DNA from: Pseudobacter ginsenosidimutans
GTDB taxonomy: Bacteria > Bacteroidota > Bacteroidia > Chitinophagales > Chitinophagaceae
Assembly: GCF_007970185.1 (NCBI RefSeq)
Contig: NZ_CP042431.1
Location: 6,865,342-6,929,341, forward strand
DNA: 64,000 nucleotides
Direction of reading: 5' to 3'
Both the position numbers and the translations under genes were made by a program. The notes under the pieces were generated by a model. The model was not told the DNA's origin. It was given only the letters and a program-made list of their open reading frames with translations, and ran no database searches. Of this stretch, positions 44,530 through 54,293 are shown in pieces. Each line of letters starts with the position of its first letter. Within the stretch, counting starts at the first letter, position 1.

Positions 44530-45966
44530 TTAGGGAACCTCGTAATATCCGGGATTCTGATGTCCGCGCAGCGAAGGATTGTAGGTGAATTCGCCGGGCG
44601 GAATCGGCATCAGTTCTTTGTAGGGAAGCCATACGCCCCCTTTGAGCGGCGTTACGATCCTCATGCGGGCCTGCAGCCTGCCGGTCCTTTTGAGGTCAAG
44701 CCAGCGATGCCCGCATTCGGAAGACAGCTCGATCCTTCTTTCCCGTAAGATAGCATCGATCAGTTCCTCTTTCGTACTGGCAGGCGTGTTGCCCAGGCCG
44801 GCCCGGAGGCGGATCCTGTTCAGGTCTTCAGCGGCGCTGCCCGGCCCGGTGAGCTTTCCCAATTGCGCCCTGGCTTCTGCACGGATCAGGAATTGTTCTG
44901 CCAGGCGCATTAAAATGAGATACTCTTTGCTTTCCTGTACGCCGAAGCCTTGCTTGTATTTGTAAAAACATTTTTTCGTTGCAGTGAAATCCATCGTCCA
45001 GTGCACCCGGCGCTGGTCGCCCGGTTCAAAACTTTGATACAGGTCTTCACTTACATAATAACGGGGATCCTCACCCGGTCTGGGCAGCATGTACCGGGCT
45101 TCCAGTGTATTTACACCATCAGGTTCCAGTTGATTGGTTTGTATCTGCCAGATAGCTTCATGGCTTTCTTTGAGGAATATTGCATCGAGGTTGTTGACCA
45201 GTTCATATTGTGGATCATTTATCAGCAGACTGGCGGCAGCTTCAGCTTCCGCCCATTTTTGCCTGTACAGGTAAACCCTTGCCAGGAGCGCATTGGCGGC
45301 TCCCTTGTTTGGCCTCAGCCTGGTGGCGGCATTGGTGAAGAGATCCTTTGCGAGATAACGGTTATCGAGATTTTGCTGTGCAAACCGAAGGTCCTCTTCT
45401 ATCTGATCGTACACTTTATCGACGGCCGTTCTGGGGAGCTTACTATTGACATTGAAATCCGTACTGAGGGCTAGCGGAACATCCCCGTAAAAGCTGAGCA
45501 GGTGTAAATACAGGAATGCCCTGGTGAAGCGGGCCTCTCCTTCGAGTATCGCTTTGGCCCTGGCAGGCAGGCTGGTGGATTTGCGCACGCCTTCGATCAC
45601 ACTGTTCACTCCAAACATATGGGTACGGTAAATGGGCCTCCAGGTATCCCATGAATGGTCCGTGTCTATATTGTTCGCGTATAAGCGGTCACCCTGCTCA
45701 TTCTTCAACTTGAATTCATCACATAACAATGCCGGCGCAATCGAGACTCCTGCAGGGCCACAGAATTCGGAAATCATGTTCACATAAACGCCCGTCATGG
45801 CGGATACCGCCGTAGAGGTAGTGGCAAATACGGTTTCCGAAGGATTCCTGTCGATGGGCAGGTCAACTTCTATCAGTTTCTTGCAACCTGTTATTCCCAG
45901 GCAGCAAAGCAGCAGCAGGGAAAATGCCTGCCAGTATTTTGTTATCGGGTATTGCTTGTACTTCAT
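44530..45966 (-). CDS. SusD/RagB-family surface lipoprotein
   Basis: This 478-residue protein has a lipoprotein signal (LLLCCLGITGC). SusD hallmarks are ILEGEARFTRAFLYLHLLSFYGDVPL, ANALLARVYLYRQKWAEAEAAASLL, AEQFLIRAEARAQLGKL and ILRERRIELSSECGHRWLDLKRTG. It starts 11 bp after the SusC stop. It is the surface ligand-binding partner for SusC 45978-49400 and is related in layout to the SusD at 59991-61409. Confidence 0.95.
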   Translation of the reverse strand: MKYKQYPITKYWQAFSLLLLCCLGITGCKKLIEVDLPIDRNPSETVFATTSTAVSAMTGVYVNMISEFCGPAGVSIAPALLCDEFKLKNEQGDRLYANNIDTDHSWDTWRPIYRTHMFGVNSVIEGVRKSTSLPARAKAILEGEARFTRAFLYLHLLSFYGDVPLALSTDFNVNSKLPRTAVDKVYDQIEEDLRFAQQNLDNRYLAKDLFTNAATRLRPNKGAANALLARVYLYRQKWAEAEAAASLLINDPQYELVNNLDAIFLKESHEAIWQIQTNQLEPDGVNTLEARYMLPRPGEDPRYYVSEDLYQSFEPGDQRRVHWTMDFTATKKCFYKYKQGFGVQESKEYLILMRLAEQFLIRAEARAQLGKLTGPGSAAEDLNRIRLRAGLGNTPASTKEELIDAILRERRIELSSECGHRWLDLKRTGRLQARMRIVTPLKGGVWLPYKELMPIPPGEFTYNPSLRGHQNPGYYEVP

Positions 45967-45977
45967 GTTGCTTCTGT

Positions 45978-48900
45978 TTAAAAACCGACCTGGATGCCGG
46001 CAGTGAATGTTTTCATTAATGGCGTGATACCGGATTGTTGTATTTCCGGATCCAGTCCATCATATCCCGTGATCGTAAGCAGGTTCTGACCAGTAGCAAA
46101 TAGCTGGCAACTGGCCACCTGCAGCTTCTTTGCCCAGGTTTCGGGAATGGACCAGGACAAGGAGATATTACGCAGACGGATAAACGAAGCATCCACATAG
46201 GCCAGGTCCGACCTGGATGCTTTGATGTAACCCGCTTCTATCGGTCCATTCAGGTAGTAAGGATATAATTTCTGGAAGGAAGCGGATTGCCCGGGCTCTT
46301 TCCAGTAATCGAGCCTGCCCACCGGCATATTGCCGAACACGAAACCGGGTTCGCTGACGAATCCGCCGGGAGTGCCTACCAGGAATGCTTCATTGAAGAG
46401 ATAATTCAGTCCCCATTGTTTGGTCAACTGCACCATACAGTCCAGGGAAAAACTCCCCCAGCGGATATTGCTGGTCAGTCCTACCGTACGTGGCCTGATA
46501 TCCAGTAACAGTTCATCCCAGTTTTCATTGTATTGATAAGCGGTGGTATTGCCATCCAGGTCCGTGAACTGATAAAGCCCGCTGGCCGGATTGATCCCTT
46601 TCGACTGGTACAACAATGCAAAACCGGTAAAAGGCTTACCCACCGTTACGTGACGGCTCAGGCCATAGTTGTTGAAACCCGGGTCGGGAATGGACAGGAG
46701 CTTGTTGTTCTGTATTCCATAATTGGCAGAGATGGTCCAACTGAATTTCTTTTCATCGAAGATCTTCGCGGTGAGTATAAATTCCCAGCCGCTGTTCTGG
46801 ATGCGCCCACTCATATTACGCATGATCGAATAGGCGCCACCGGTAGCAGGTAATGGATAATCGCCCAACTGATCTCCTGCCCTGTTCCTCCACCAGGAGG
46901 TGGTGGCCAGCAGGCGGTCGTTGAAGAATCCCAGTTCGAGGCCCAACTCGAGTTTATGAACCGATTCCCAGTGAAAATCGGGATTGGCCGCTCCGAGGGT
47001 ACGGAGGATGGTCATGTCGTGGAAAGAAATTCTCGGCATACTCTCGTACAGTTCCAGGTAGCGATAATCGCCGGTTCCATCCTGGCCGCTGGTGCCGATG
47101 CTGCCTCGCAGCTTTCCGAAGCTCAGGAAAGGCAAATGCTCCCGGGCAACAAATTCATTGGAGAAGATCCAGGCTCCGCCCACCGACCAGAAATTGCCGA
47201 ACTGGTTCCCTGGTCCAAAACGGCTGCTACCATCCCTGCGCCCTGTGAGATTGAGGATATACCTGTTATTGTAATTGTAGGTGATCCTGCCGAAGGCCGC
47301 AGCATATTTGTACTGGTTGCTCGTATTGTCGGCGCCTACCTGCGGCGCAGCTCCCAGGTCTTTCAGCAGCGCATCGCTGGTATAACCGAAAGCGCCGAAA
47401 GATTCGCTCAAACTGCTTTGCCCCTGCACGGAAGCGCCAGCCAGCAGGTCCAGGTTCCCCCCAAAGAGATCCGTTCTCCAGGTCAATTGCGGATCCACCG
47501 TATATGAACGGCTGACATTATTGGAAAAGAAGGATTGTCCTGTTGCATTCAACTGCGAAGGATCGATAGCGCTCATGGGGCTGATAAATAAATTTCGGGT
47601 AGTGATCTGTGAGTAACCGATACTGGCGCTGGCCACCAGGTCTTTCAAGAGCTCGTAACTGAAATTCGCGCTGGCCCGGATATTATCGGACCTCACAGTT
47701 GTTTTTCTTTCCAGCAGTGCGAAAGGATTCTCCCAGGATGCCTGGCCCGTAGGTGAAGCCGGATTGGCCTCCCAGTTCAACGTGCCGCCTTCGTGGTAGA
47801 TGGCCGGGGCATTGGGCGCAAGCCGCAATGCCAGCCTGGAAAAATCTTCGTTGGGCGACAAAGAATTGTTGATCGTATACGAAGTATTGATTCCCATTCG
47901 TAACCTGCCATTGGGCGATTTTCCATTGATGCTCAGCAGGGCGCTGCCCGTCTCGTATTTATTTTCACCAGGAAAAATATAGCGTTGTTTGTTGTAGGTG
48001 CCACTGATCAGGTATTGTACTGTGGAGCTTCCGCCGGAAAGAGAGGCATTGGCATTGAGATAGGGTGTGGAATTGCCCAGCAATACATCCTGCCAGTCGG
48101 TTTCCCGGTTGGGGTCCCAAAGCGTAAGATCGTAGTTCGAACTGTTCTTGTCGGCCGTATTCAGGTCGGGCACTTCCATATTGTTCATGATATAGGCCTG
48201 CCGGCGCATGTTCAGGTATTGCTCCGTATTGAGCAGGGTCAACCTGTTGCTTCTTCGGCTATTGCCCATCGTTATACCGGCAGAGAACCGTGCATCTCCC
48301 GCTTTTCCTTTTTTGGTGGTCACCAGTATCACGCCATTACCGCCGCGGGAGCCGTAGATGGAAGTGGCATCCGCATCTGTCAGCACATCGATCTGCTCGA
48401 TGTCTGAAGGATTGATGAAGCTGAGGGCGGAGATCTTCGCGCCTACACTTCCGAATGAAGTGAATTGTGAACCAGACAATGTATTCTGAAAGGGAACACC
48501 ATCCACGATGATCAGTGGCTCAGAACGCAGGGATTGTGCACTAAGACTGTTCTGTCCTCTCAGCTGAATGGTGACCGGTGCATTGGGTAAACCTGATGCC
48601 GGGCTGATGATCAGATTGGGCACCCGTCCGGATAATGCCAGTATCGGATTGCTGACCGGCTGCCGGGCAATATCCGCCCCCTTCACGGTAAGGATATTGC
48701 CGGTGGCGATCCGCCGGCTGGTGGTGCCATAAGCCTGCACCTGCACCACATCCAGCGGCGAGCGCGATACCTGCATAATGGCAACGAGCAATTTTCCCTG
48801 CACCGGCAAAACTTTGTTTTCAAATCCTATGAAGGATACAACCAATACATCGCCATGGTCGGCTTCAATTTCAAACTGCCCTTTAGGATCTGTTTGTACA

Positions 48901-49400
48901 GTTTTTTTTGTTCGCTTATTCATGACTGTTGCACCAGCAAGTGCATTGCCGGTGGAGTCCTGCACTAATCCGTGGACCGGCTCGCGCTCCTCCACCGGCG
49001 GAGATGGTTTTTCCATTAGTCCATTTTCATGGGTCGGTTTCTCAGACAAAAAGATCGTCTTGCCCTCGATCACATACCGGAATGGTTGTTCTTTCAACAC
49101 CATATCCAGCAGTTCGGCCACGGCCATTTCATACACGGTCAGCGAGATGGTCCTCTTGTTGCTATCCAGCATGGAATTGGTCATTACCCGGTAGCCGGTT
49201 TGCTGCCTGATGGCCGTAAAGATTTGTTTGAGTGTAAGGTCCTTACCGGAGAGCGTAACGGTTTGGGCATTGCCTCCGGCATAGCAGTGAACGAAAGTAA
49301 CGGTCAGCAAAATGATCAGAAGTTTCATAACCTTCAGCGTTTTGGTCAGGCCACGGCACCCCCATGGGCCAGCCGTTGGCCAATAGCAGTTTTTTTGCAT
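45978..49400 (-). CDS. SusC-type TonB-dependent receptor with STN domain (peptidase/GH2 locus 1)
   Basis: The ATG at 49400 (MQKNCYWPTAGPWG) gives 1,140 residues; an in-frame ATG nine codons upstream is less likely given the MQK start shared with other SusC genes here. The signal segment MKLLIILLTVTFVHCYAGG is followed by STN (RQQTGYRVMTNSML), a regulatory-like beta domain (VHGLVQDSTGNALAGATV), plug (VLTDADATSIYGSRGGNGVILVTT) and barrel (RRDGSSRFGPGNQFGNFWSVGGAW). It ends FTAGIQVGF. It signals through the FecR at 49532-50704 and imports products released by the downstream peptidase and GH2 enzymes (inference). Confidence 0.95.
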   Translation of the reverse strand: MQKNCYWPTAGPWGCRGLTKTLKVMKLLIILLTVTFVHCYAGGNAQTVTLSGKDLTLKQIFTAIRQQTGYRVMTNSMLDSNKRTISLTVYEMAVAELLDMVLKEQPFRYVIEGKTIFLSEKPTHENGLMEKPSPPVEEREPVHGLVQDSTGNALAGATVMNKRTKKTVQTDPKGQFEIEADHGDVLVVSFIGFENKVLPVQGKLLVAIMQVSRSPLDVVQVQAYGTTSRRIATGNILTVKGADIARQPVSNPILALSGRVPNLIISPASGLPNAPVTIQLRGQNSLSAQSLRSEPLIIVDGVPFQNTLSGSQFTSFGSVGAKISALSFINPSDIEQIDVLTDADATSIYGSRGGNGVILVTTKKGKAGDARFSAGITMGNSRRSNRLTLLNTEQYLNMRRQAYIMNNMEVPDLNTADKNSSNYDLTLWDPNRETDWQDVLLGNSTPYLNANASLSGGSSTVQYLISGTYNKQRYIFPGENKYETGSALLSINGKSPNGRLRMGINTSYTINNSLSPNEDFSRLALRLAPNAPAIYHEGGTLNWEANPASPTGQASWENPFALLERKTTVRSDNIRASANFSYELLKDLVASASIGYSQITTRNLFISPMSAIDPSQLNATGQSFFSNNVSRSYTVDPQLTWRTDLFGGNLDLLAGASVQGQSSLSESFGAFGYTSDALLKDLGAAPQVGADNTSNQYKYAAAFGRITYNYNNRYILNLTGRRDGSSRFGPGNQFGNFWSVGGAWIFSNEFVAREHLPFLSFGKLRGSIGTSGQDGTGDYRYLELYESMPRISFHDMTILRTLGAANPDFHWESVHKLELGLELGFFNDRLLATTSWWRNRAGDQLGDYPLPATGGAYSIMRNMSGRIQNSGWEFILTAKIFDEKKFSWTISANYGIQNNKLLSIPDPGFNNYGLSRHVTVGKPFTGFALLYQSKGINPASGLYQFTDLDGNTTAYQYNENWDELLLDIRPRTVGLTSNIRWGSFSLDCMVQLTKQWGLNYLFNEAFLVGTPGGFVSEPGFVFGNMPVGRLDYWKEPGQSASFQKLYPYYLNGPIEAGYIKASRSDLAYVDASFIRLRNISLSWSIPETWAKKLQVASCQLFATGQNLLTITGYDGLDPEIQQSGITPLMKTFTAGIQVGF

Positions 49401-49463
49401 AAATTGCAAGCAGTTTGGAGTTGACAAAATGGATTCGCGTCTGTTGAATCAACCCGGAATTGG

Positions 49464-49487
49464 CCGGTAGTGTTAGCGCACTGCCGG
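49464..49487 (-). promoter_or_regulatory. Hairpin in susC 5' leader (locus 1)
   Basis: The arms CCGGTAGTG / CACTGCCGG (one T-G wobble) enclose a 6-nt loop, 63 nt before the SusC ATG at 49400. In the gene sense it is preceded by an A-run. It is the fourth instance of the fecR-susC junction hairpin in this window. Confidence 0.6.
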
Positions 49488-49531
49488 TTCGTTTTTTTAT
49501 GGGAGATCCGGTAGGATGAGGTGAAATGGGG

Positions 49532-50704
49532 TTATGGTAAAATGATCAATTGCTTTCCTTCTAATTTGTACTGTAAGCCTAGTTCCTTCAAACCGCGGAG
49601 CAATCCCTGCAGGGTCACATCCCGTGTCATCTCTCCATGCAGGTCGATATCGGGTACGCCATTCGGGTACACCACCCCGATATCGTACCAGCGTTCCAAT
49701 TGCCGCATGATCTCCTGCAGTGTTACTCCTTCAAAATTGAACCAGCCATTCTTCCAGGCCATCACTTTATCGGTATCAGTGCTCAACACTTCAATTTTAC
49801 CGGCCTTTATTCTGGCTTGCTTACCGGGTGTCAATATTGCCGGACTTGCACCAGCCATCACTTTTACTTTTCCTTCTATCAAAGTGGTATTGATGGACTG
49901 CTCATTGGAATAAGCATTCACATTGAAACTGGTGCCCAGTACCTGCACCTGCACCGATTCACTGACGCGGACTGAGAAAGGTTTTGTAGCCAGTTCCGCC
50001 ACTTCAAAATACACTTCGCCTGTTATGGCTACCTCTCTTTTTTCACCTATGAACGCTGTTGGATACCGGATGGAGCTGGCAGCGTTCAACCAGGCTTTCG
50101 TTCCATCGGGTAAAACCACCGTGAACAGCCGTCCCCTGGGTGTAGTGAGTGTATTGAAAGTGGTGGCGCTTTGCGCTTTGTTTTCGTATTGCAACTGGTG
50201 ATGTTGCAACTGCAGTTCGGTTCCCGCCTCTACTGCCACCACACCATTTTGCAAAGAATCGAGTACCAGTTGACGTCCATCTCCCAGGGTCAGGATGGCT
50301 CCGTTACTTCCGGGCGCTATCGCTTCTGTACCCGCCACCACGGGCGGCTTGCTATCATGATCCGTTCCGGAGCGGGTCCAGAAGAAATACAGACAGGAAC
50401 CGATCAGCACAACAATGGAGGCGGCCGCCCACCAGGTCCGGTGAAGGGGGACGCGACGAACGGGAACCGCCCGCCTGGTCACCTGAAGTACTTCGGCGGC
50501 AGCCGCCGGCCAGTCAATTTGCGAAGAAGATATGCCTGCAGTTCCGGATCTCAACAAATCCGAGTGAAAACGGGTGATCATTGCCGTTATACTTCCATCC
50601 TCATCGGAACGGATCAAACCGAGCAGCTCGTCCAGTTCGGCACGGGTTGCCGTCCGTTGTTGTACCTGCTCCAGTAAATATTTTATTCGATATGATTCCT
50701 CCAT
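49532..50704 (-). CDS. FecR-family anti-sigma factor
   Basis: This 390-residue protein has a cytoplasmic part (~1-95), a membrane segment (WWAAASIVVLIGSCLYFFW, ~97-115), a FecR domain (TPRGRLFTVVLPDG, LNAASSIRYPTAF, ITGEVYFEVAE) and a C-terminal DUF4974-type domain (MRQLERWYDIGVVYPNG). It is 93 bp downstream of the sigma gene and 131 bp upstream of SusC. Confidence 0.95.
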   Translation of the reverse strand: MEESYRIKYLLEQVQQRTATRAELDELLGLIRSDEDGSITAMITRFHSDLLRSGTAGISSSQIDWPAAAAEVLQVTRRAVPVRRVPLHRTWWAAASIVVLIGSCLYFFWTRSGTDHDSKPPVVAGTEAIAPGSNGAILTLGDGRQLVLDSLQNGVVAVEAGTELQLQHHQLQYENKAQSATTFNTLTTPRGRLFTVVLPDGTKAWLNAASSIRYPTAFIGEKREVAITGEVYFEVAELATKPFSVRVSESVQVQVLGTSFNVNAYSNEQSINTTLIEGKVKVMAGASPAILTPGKQARIKAGKIEVLSTDTDKVMAWKNGWFNFEGVTLQEIMRQLERWYDIGVVYPNGVPDIDLHGEMTRDVTLQGLLRGLKELGLQYKLEGKQLIILP

Positions 50705-50797
50705 AGTTCGCCTGATTAATGCCAGGATAACAGGATATTAATACCCTGGTAGAATGAAGTCTCCCGAAAAGACCAAAAGTGGACAAGGTTGGGGAAA

Positions 50798-51394
50798 TTA
50801 TTTTTCGAGCCACCAGACCAGCAGGAATAGCGGCAGGGAAATGCCACGTTCTGCCAGGTATGCTTTTATTTGCTGTGCAGAGCGGTAGAGCGATTTCTTT
50901 ACGCCATCCACAGAGATGCCCGCCTCCGCTGCGATCTCCTGGATCTTGCTGCCAGTTTCTTTGAGATGGAAGATCCGCCGGGCCTGCGGAGAAAGGGTTG
51001 CAATGGCTTGCTGCAGGATCAGGGCCGTTTCCTCGAATGAAAACCATGCTTCCGGATCTTCCCATCCGGAGGCTTCCTGCTCCCCGATGGCCGATTGCTG
51101 GTGGCGGTCACGGACCACTTGCTTCCTCACCCAGCTATAGGAACGATTGTACACCATTTTGAAGATCCAGTTATCCGGTTCTCTCACTTCCGGCAAACGT
51201 TCGCGGTTGATCCAGAGTTGTAAAAAAACTTCCTGTACAATATCTTTCAGCATGGCTTCGGTGCCGGTGATTTGAATGATGACCGGACTGATACGCGGAA
51301 CATAGCGAAGGAAAAGTTCTTCAAAGGCGGATTCATCTCCTTGTGCGATCCTTTGAAAAAGTATGTTGTCTGTATGGGAGCCGTTGCTGGTCAA
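50798..51394 (-). CDS. ECF RNA polymerase sigma factor (FecI-like), TTG start
   Basis: This 198-residue protein has sigma-2 (AMLKDIVQEVFLQLWINRERL, WIFKMVYNRSYSWVRKQ), a sigma-4 helix-turn-helix (KIQEIAAEAGISVDGVKKSLYRSAQQIKAYL) and a hydrophobic end (LPLFLLVWWLEK). The frame upstream runs to a TAA with no ATG or GTG, and the protein must start before the sigma-2 region, so TTG at 51394 is the probable start. It controls the SusC-SusD-lipoprotein-S9-GH2 operon downstream. Confidence 0.9.
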   Translation of the reverse strand: MTSNGSHTDNILFQRIAQGDESAFEELFLRYVPRISPVIIQITGTEAMLKDIVQEVFLQLWINRERLPEVREPDNWIFKMVYNRSYSWVRKQVVRDRHQQSAIGEQEASGWEDPEAWFSFEETALILQQAIATLSPQARRIFHLKETGSKIQEIAAEAGISVDGVKKSLYRSAQQIKAYLAERGISLPLFLLVWWLEK

Positions 51395-51433
51395 TTCCTG
51401 TTGTTTTGTCGCTGGGTATTTTTCACTGAGGCT

Positions 51434-51443
51434 GTAAACTTAA
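51434..51443 (-). promoter_or_regulatory. Candidate -7 promoter element of sigma gene 50798-51394
   Basis: The minus-strand sequence TTAAGTTTAC contains TAAGTTTA, one base from the Bacteroidota -7 consensus TAnnTTTG. It lies about 40 nt before the TTG start. Related motifs occur before two other sigma genes. Confidence 0.25.
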
Positions 51444-51472
51444 TGGAAAAATCCGGGAAAATAACAGAAACG

Positions 51473-51498
51473 AAAAAGCCAGCCCGGAGTGGGCTGGC
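51473..51498 (-). terminator. Intrinsic terminator after the second GH2 operon
   Basis: On the minus strand GCCAGCCC-loop-GGGCTGGC (8-bp perfect stem, 5-nt loop) is followed by TTTTTCGTTT. It lies 94 bp after the stop of the GH2 gene 51592-54282 and before the next sigma gene, so it separates the two peptidase/glycosidase loci. Confidence 0.85.
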
Positions 51499-51591
51499 GA
51501 TGTTCTTCAGGCTATATAATTGCTGCTCGTGTATGGCAATGACAAGCGGCCCCTCCATCCAAACGGGTGATGTCAGGGCCTTTGTCAGTAC

Positions 51592-54282
51592 TTATTTTGA
51601 TTCGTCTCCAGGCTGCGGCCAGGTAGGTTGTCCCGCCTTCATTTTTGCAAATGCTTTCTGCAGGTCTTCATTGCCCGGGTCATAAGCCAGGGCCTTTTCT
51701 TCATACTTCAATGCCTCTTCTTTTTTGCCGAGCTTGTACAAAAGATTAGCATGTGTATCCAGTAATAATGCATCTTCTTCCAGCATCAAGGCATGAGCCG
51801 TCATCTTCACTACTTCTTCCAGGAAAGCAGGATTGGTGGATTGCTCAAATACAGACCAGCCAAGGCTATTGAGCAATCCTGCACCGATCCATTTCCGGTT
51901 GCTACCGAATTGTTTGAACCAGGGGATCAGGTTTTGCTCATAGGCTTCCCAATCTTTATTGTTCACAGACCAAAGCACACGGCTCTGCCATACGATCTCC
52001 TGCCCTAACCGTCCATATTTCTTCACTGCATTTTTTTCGATGCTGGCCCAGTCGGGACGAGTACCAGTGCTTCCGTTCTCCGGATTCTTGCAGGCGCTTC
52101 CACCGGGCAGGTAAGGTTTGATCTCGTCATTCTCTATCGCGTAAGTGATCCTGGCTTCAGCTTCATCTTTACCGAGGACAGCATTCACTTTTGCAATATT
52201 GTTGTAAAGGATCGGGAAGCCCGCATCGCTGGCGCTGTAAGTGAAGTTCTTGATGAATTGCAGGTTGCGTTCCTGGAAAGGATCCTTCATTTGCCTGATA
52301 TAATCGTTCGCTGCTTTGGTCCGCATCTCTTTGTCTTTTTCCAACCTGGCCCTCACCGTTAGTTGACGAAGGAATGACGGATCTCTTTTTCCTTTTTCAT
52401 AAGCGGCCACTAAATCCTTGTAACCGGTAGTTCCGGTATCCACCATTTTGGCTTTGATATGAGCGGTGAGCCCTGCATAATTCCTGGTGGTGGGCCAAAG
52501 CTTCTGATGAATGGCGCGCAATTCCGAAAAAGGTATTTTGATCATCTCCCGGTCATAGGTCATGATACCATTCTGTTCGGATTCAACGTCGAAGGGTTGG
52601 GTATAGATGGAAGCGCTCAATCCACGTTTTTCCTGCTGCACAAGAGAGTCCGTCATCAGGGCATATCTTTTCTTCATTTCACCTGCACTCACAGTGCCAC
52701 CGTATCCCCAGCCGGAAGCGATATCATCCCACTGATGATCCGGCACCTGAACGCCAATACCTCCGAACTCTCCCAGCACCATCACCTTGCCCGGCATTTT
52801 TGCAGGGAGGGTTGGCGGCGGATAGGAATGCACATCGGTCATATCACTGTTCACCGATTTGTTGATGATCTCCCGGCTGGCATGATCGGGTAAATTTCCA
52901 TCCACAATGGCGGCGCCGGAATGACCATTCACCAGCCTGGTAGGATCGGTGGTCTTGATCCATTGGGTGATCCTTGCCTGATCATATTCTCCCCAGCTTT
53001 CATTGAAAGCCACCCAGGTGGTGATACTGGGATAGTTGTACAATTGTTCCAGGATCTCGGCACTCTCTTTTTCAAACTGGGCTTTGGCTTCCTTGCTTAC
53101 GGGCTTGCCGAATTTCACACTGGGATGCACCATATCCTGCCATACCAGCATACCTAATTTATCGGCATGATAATACCACCTGGCAGGTTCCACTTTGATA
53201 TGCTTGCGAATGGTGTTGAAGCCCATGGCCTTGATGGCCTCGATATCGAAACGCAAGGCTTCATCAGTAGGTGCAGTATACAAACCATCAGGCCAGAAGC
53301 CCTGATCGAGTGTACCGAGATTATAGGTATACTTGTTATTGAGGAAGATGCGATCGATACCCTTTTCATCTTTTTTGATCTCCACTTTCCGCATCCCGAA
53401 ATAACTCTTCACCTGGTCTTTGCCCAGGGTGATAGCCAGGTCGTAGAGATAAGGATCATCGGGGGTCCAGAGCCTGGGATTGGCTACAGGAATGGCAATG
53501 GGTGTATTGGCCTTTCCTTTCACTGTTTGTCCGGCAGCCTGCACAGTGATGGCTGCATCGCTTGCAGCCTGTACTATAACGGTTACGGTTGAGCGATCTA
53601 CATCGGGCGTGATCCTGATCCCCCCGATATGATCTGCCGGCACTGTTTCCAGCCAGGCCGTTTGCCAGATGCCGCTGCTGGGCGTGTACCAGATGGCGCC
53701 GGGGGACAGTGTTTGTTTGCCCCTGGGCCCAATGCCTTTCTCCAGTGGATTGGATACTTTCACTACCAACTCGTTGCTGCCTTTTTTGAGCAGGCTGGTA
53801 ATATCCAGGCTGAACGCGGTATAGGAGCCGGTATGATAGCCTGCTTCCTGCCCGTTCACATACACGGTGGCTTCCCATCCCACAGCACCGAAATTGAGCA
53901 GCACACGCTCTCCTTCCTGCACTGTTGGCTGGCTGAAATTCCTGCGATACCAAAGCAGTTGCTCGGGTTGAAGCGCTTTTTTGACGCCTGAAAGGGCTGA
54001 CTCGAGCGGATAAGGCACCAGTATCTTTCCCTCATAACTGTTAGCAGTAGCCGCATCATTATCTGTAATGGCATAATCCCAAAGACCATTCAGGTTGGTC
54101 CAGTTCTTTCTTTGCAACTGGGGACGCGGATATTCTTTCAACGCATTGGAAGGACTAACGGTATTGGTCCAGCGCGTTTGAATGGCGCCGGGCTGCACCT
54201 GGTAACCGGTTCCCTGTTGCGCACAGCCTGTGAAGGCAGCATGGCCCAGTAATAGCCATGCCATGATCCATTGTTTTTTCAT
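51592..54282 (-). CDS. GH2-family glycosidase lipoprotein with TPR-like C-terminal tail
   Basis: This 896-residue paralog of 38361-41012 has a lipoprotein-type signal (AWLLLGHAAFTGC, Cys20), so it is probably anchored at the surface rather than secreted free. The sugar-binding jelly roll (NLNGLWDYAI ... YVNGQEAGYHTGSY) is followed by an Ig-like domain and a TIM barrel with acid/base Glu in AFNESWG (E428) and nucleophile in LGEFGGIG (E505). The C-terminus has a TPR-like unit (HANLLYKLGKKEEALKYEEKALAYDPGNE). It begins 11 bp after the S9 peptidase gene. The substrate is not deducible. Confidence 0.9.
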   Translation of the reverse strand: MKKQWIMAWLLLGHAAFTGCAQQGTGYQVQPGAIQTRWTNTVSPSNALKEYPRPQLQRKNWTNLNGLWDYAITDNDAATANSYEGKILVPYPLESALSGVKKALQPEQLLWYRRNFSQPTVQEGERVLLNFGAVGWEATVYVNGQEAGYHTGSYTAFSLDITSLLKKGSNELVVKVSNPLEKGIGPRGKQTLSPGAIWYTPSSGIWQTAWLETVPADHIGGIRITPDVDRSTVTVIVQAASDAAITVQAAGQTVKGKANTPIAIPVANPRLWTPDDPYLYDLAITLGKDQVKSYFGMRKVEIKKDEKGIDRIFLNNKYTYNLGTLDQGFWPDGLYTAPTDEALRFDIEAIKAMGFNTIRKHIKVEPARWYYHADKLGMLVWQDMVHPSVKFGKPVSKEAKAQFEKESAEILEQLYNYPSITTWVAFNESWGEYDQARITQWIKTTDPTRLVNGHSGAAIVDGNLPDHASREIINKSVNSDMTDVHSYPPPTLPAKMPGKVMVLGEFGGIGVQVPDHQWDDIASGWGYGGTVSAGEMKKRYALMTDSLVQQEKRGLSASIYTQPFDVESEQNGIMTYDREMIKIPFSELRAIHQKLWPTTRNYAGLTAHIKAKMVDTGTTGYKDLVAAYEKGKRDPSFLRQLTVRARLEKDKEMRTKAANDYIRQMKDPFQERNLQFIKNFTYSASDAGFPILYNNIAKVNAVLGKDEAEARITYAIENDEIKPYLPGGSACKNPENGSTGTRPDWASIEKNAVKKYGRLGQEIVWQSRVLWSVNNKDWEAYEQNLIPWFKQFGSNRKWIGAGLLNSLGWSVFEQSTNPAFLEEVVKMTAHALMLEEDALLLDTHANLLYKLGKKEEALKYEEKALAYDPGNEDLQKAFAKMKAGQPTWPQPGDESK

Positions 54283-54293
54283 TTGTGTATTTT

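Noticed and set aside
41465-44632. Long plus-strand open frames opposite the SusC, S9 and GH2 genes
   Set aside because: They run antisense to well-supported genes, lack family motifs and signal peptides, and follow the codon bias shadow of the real gene.
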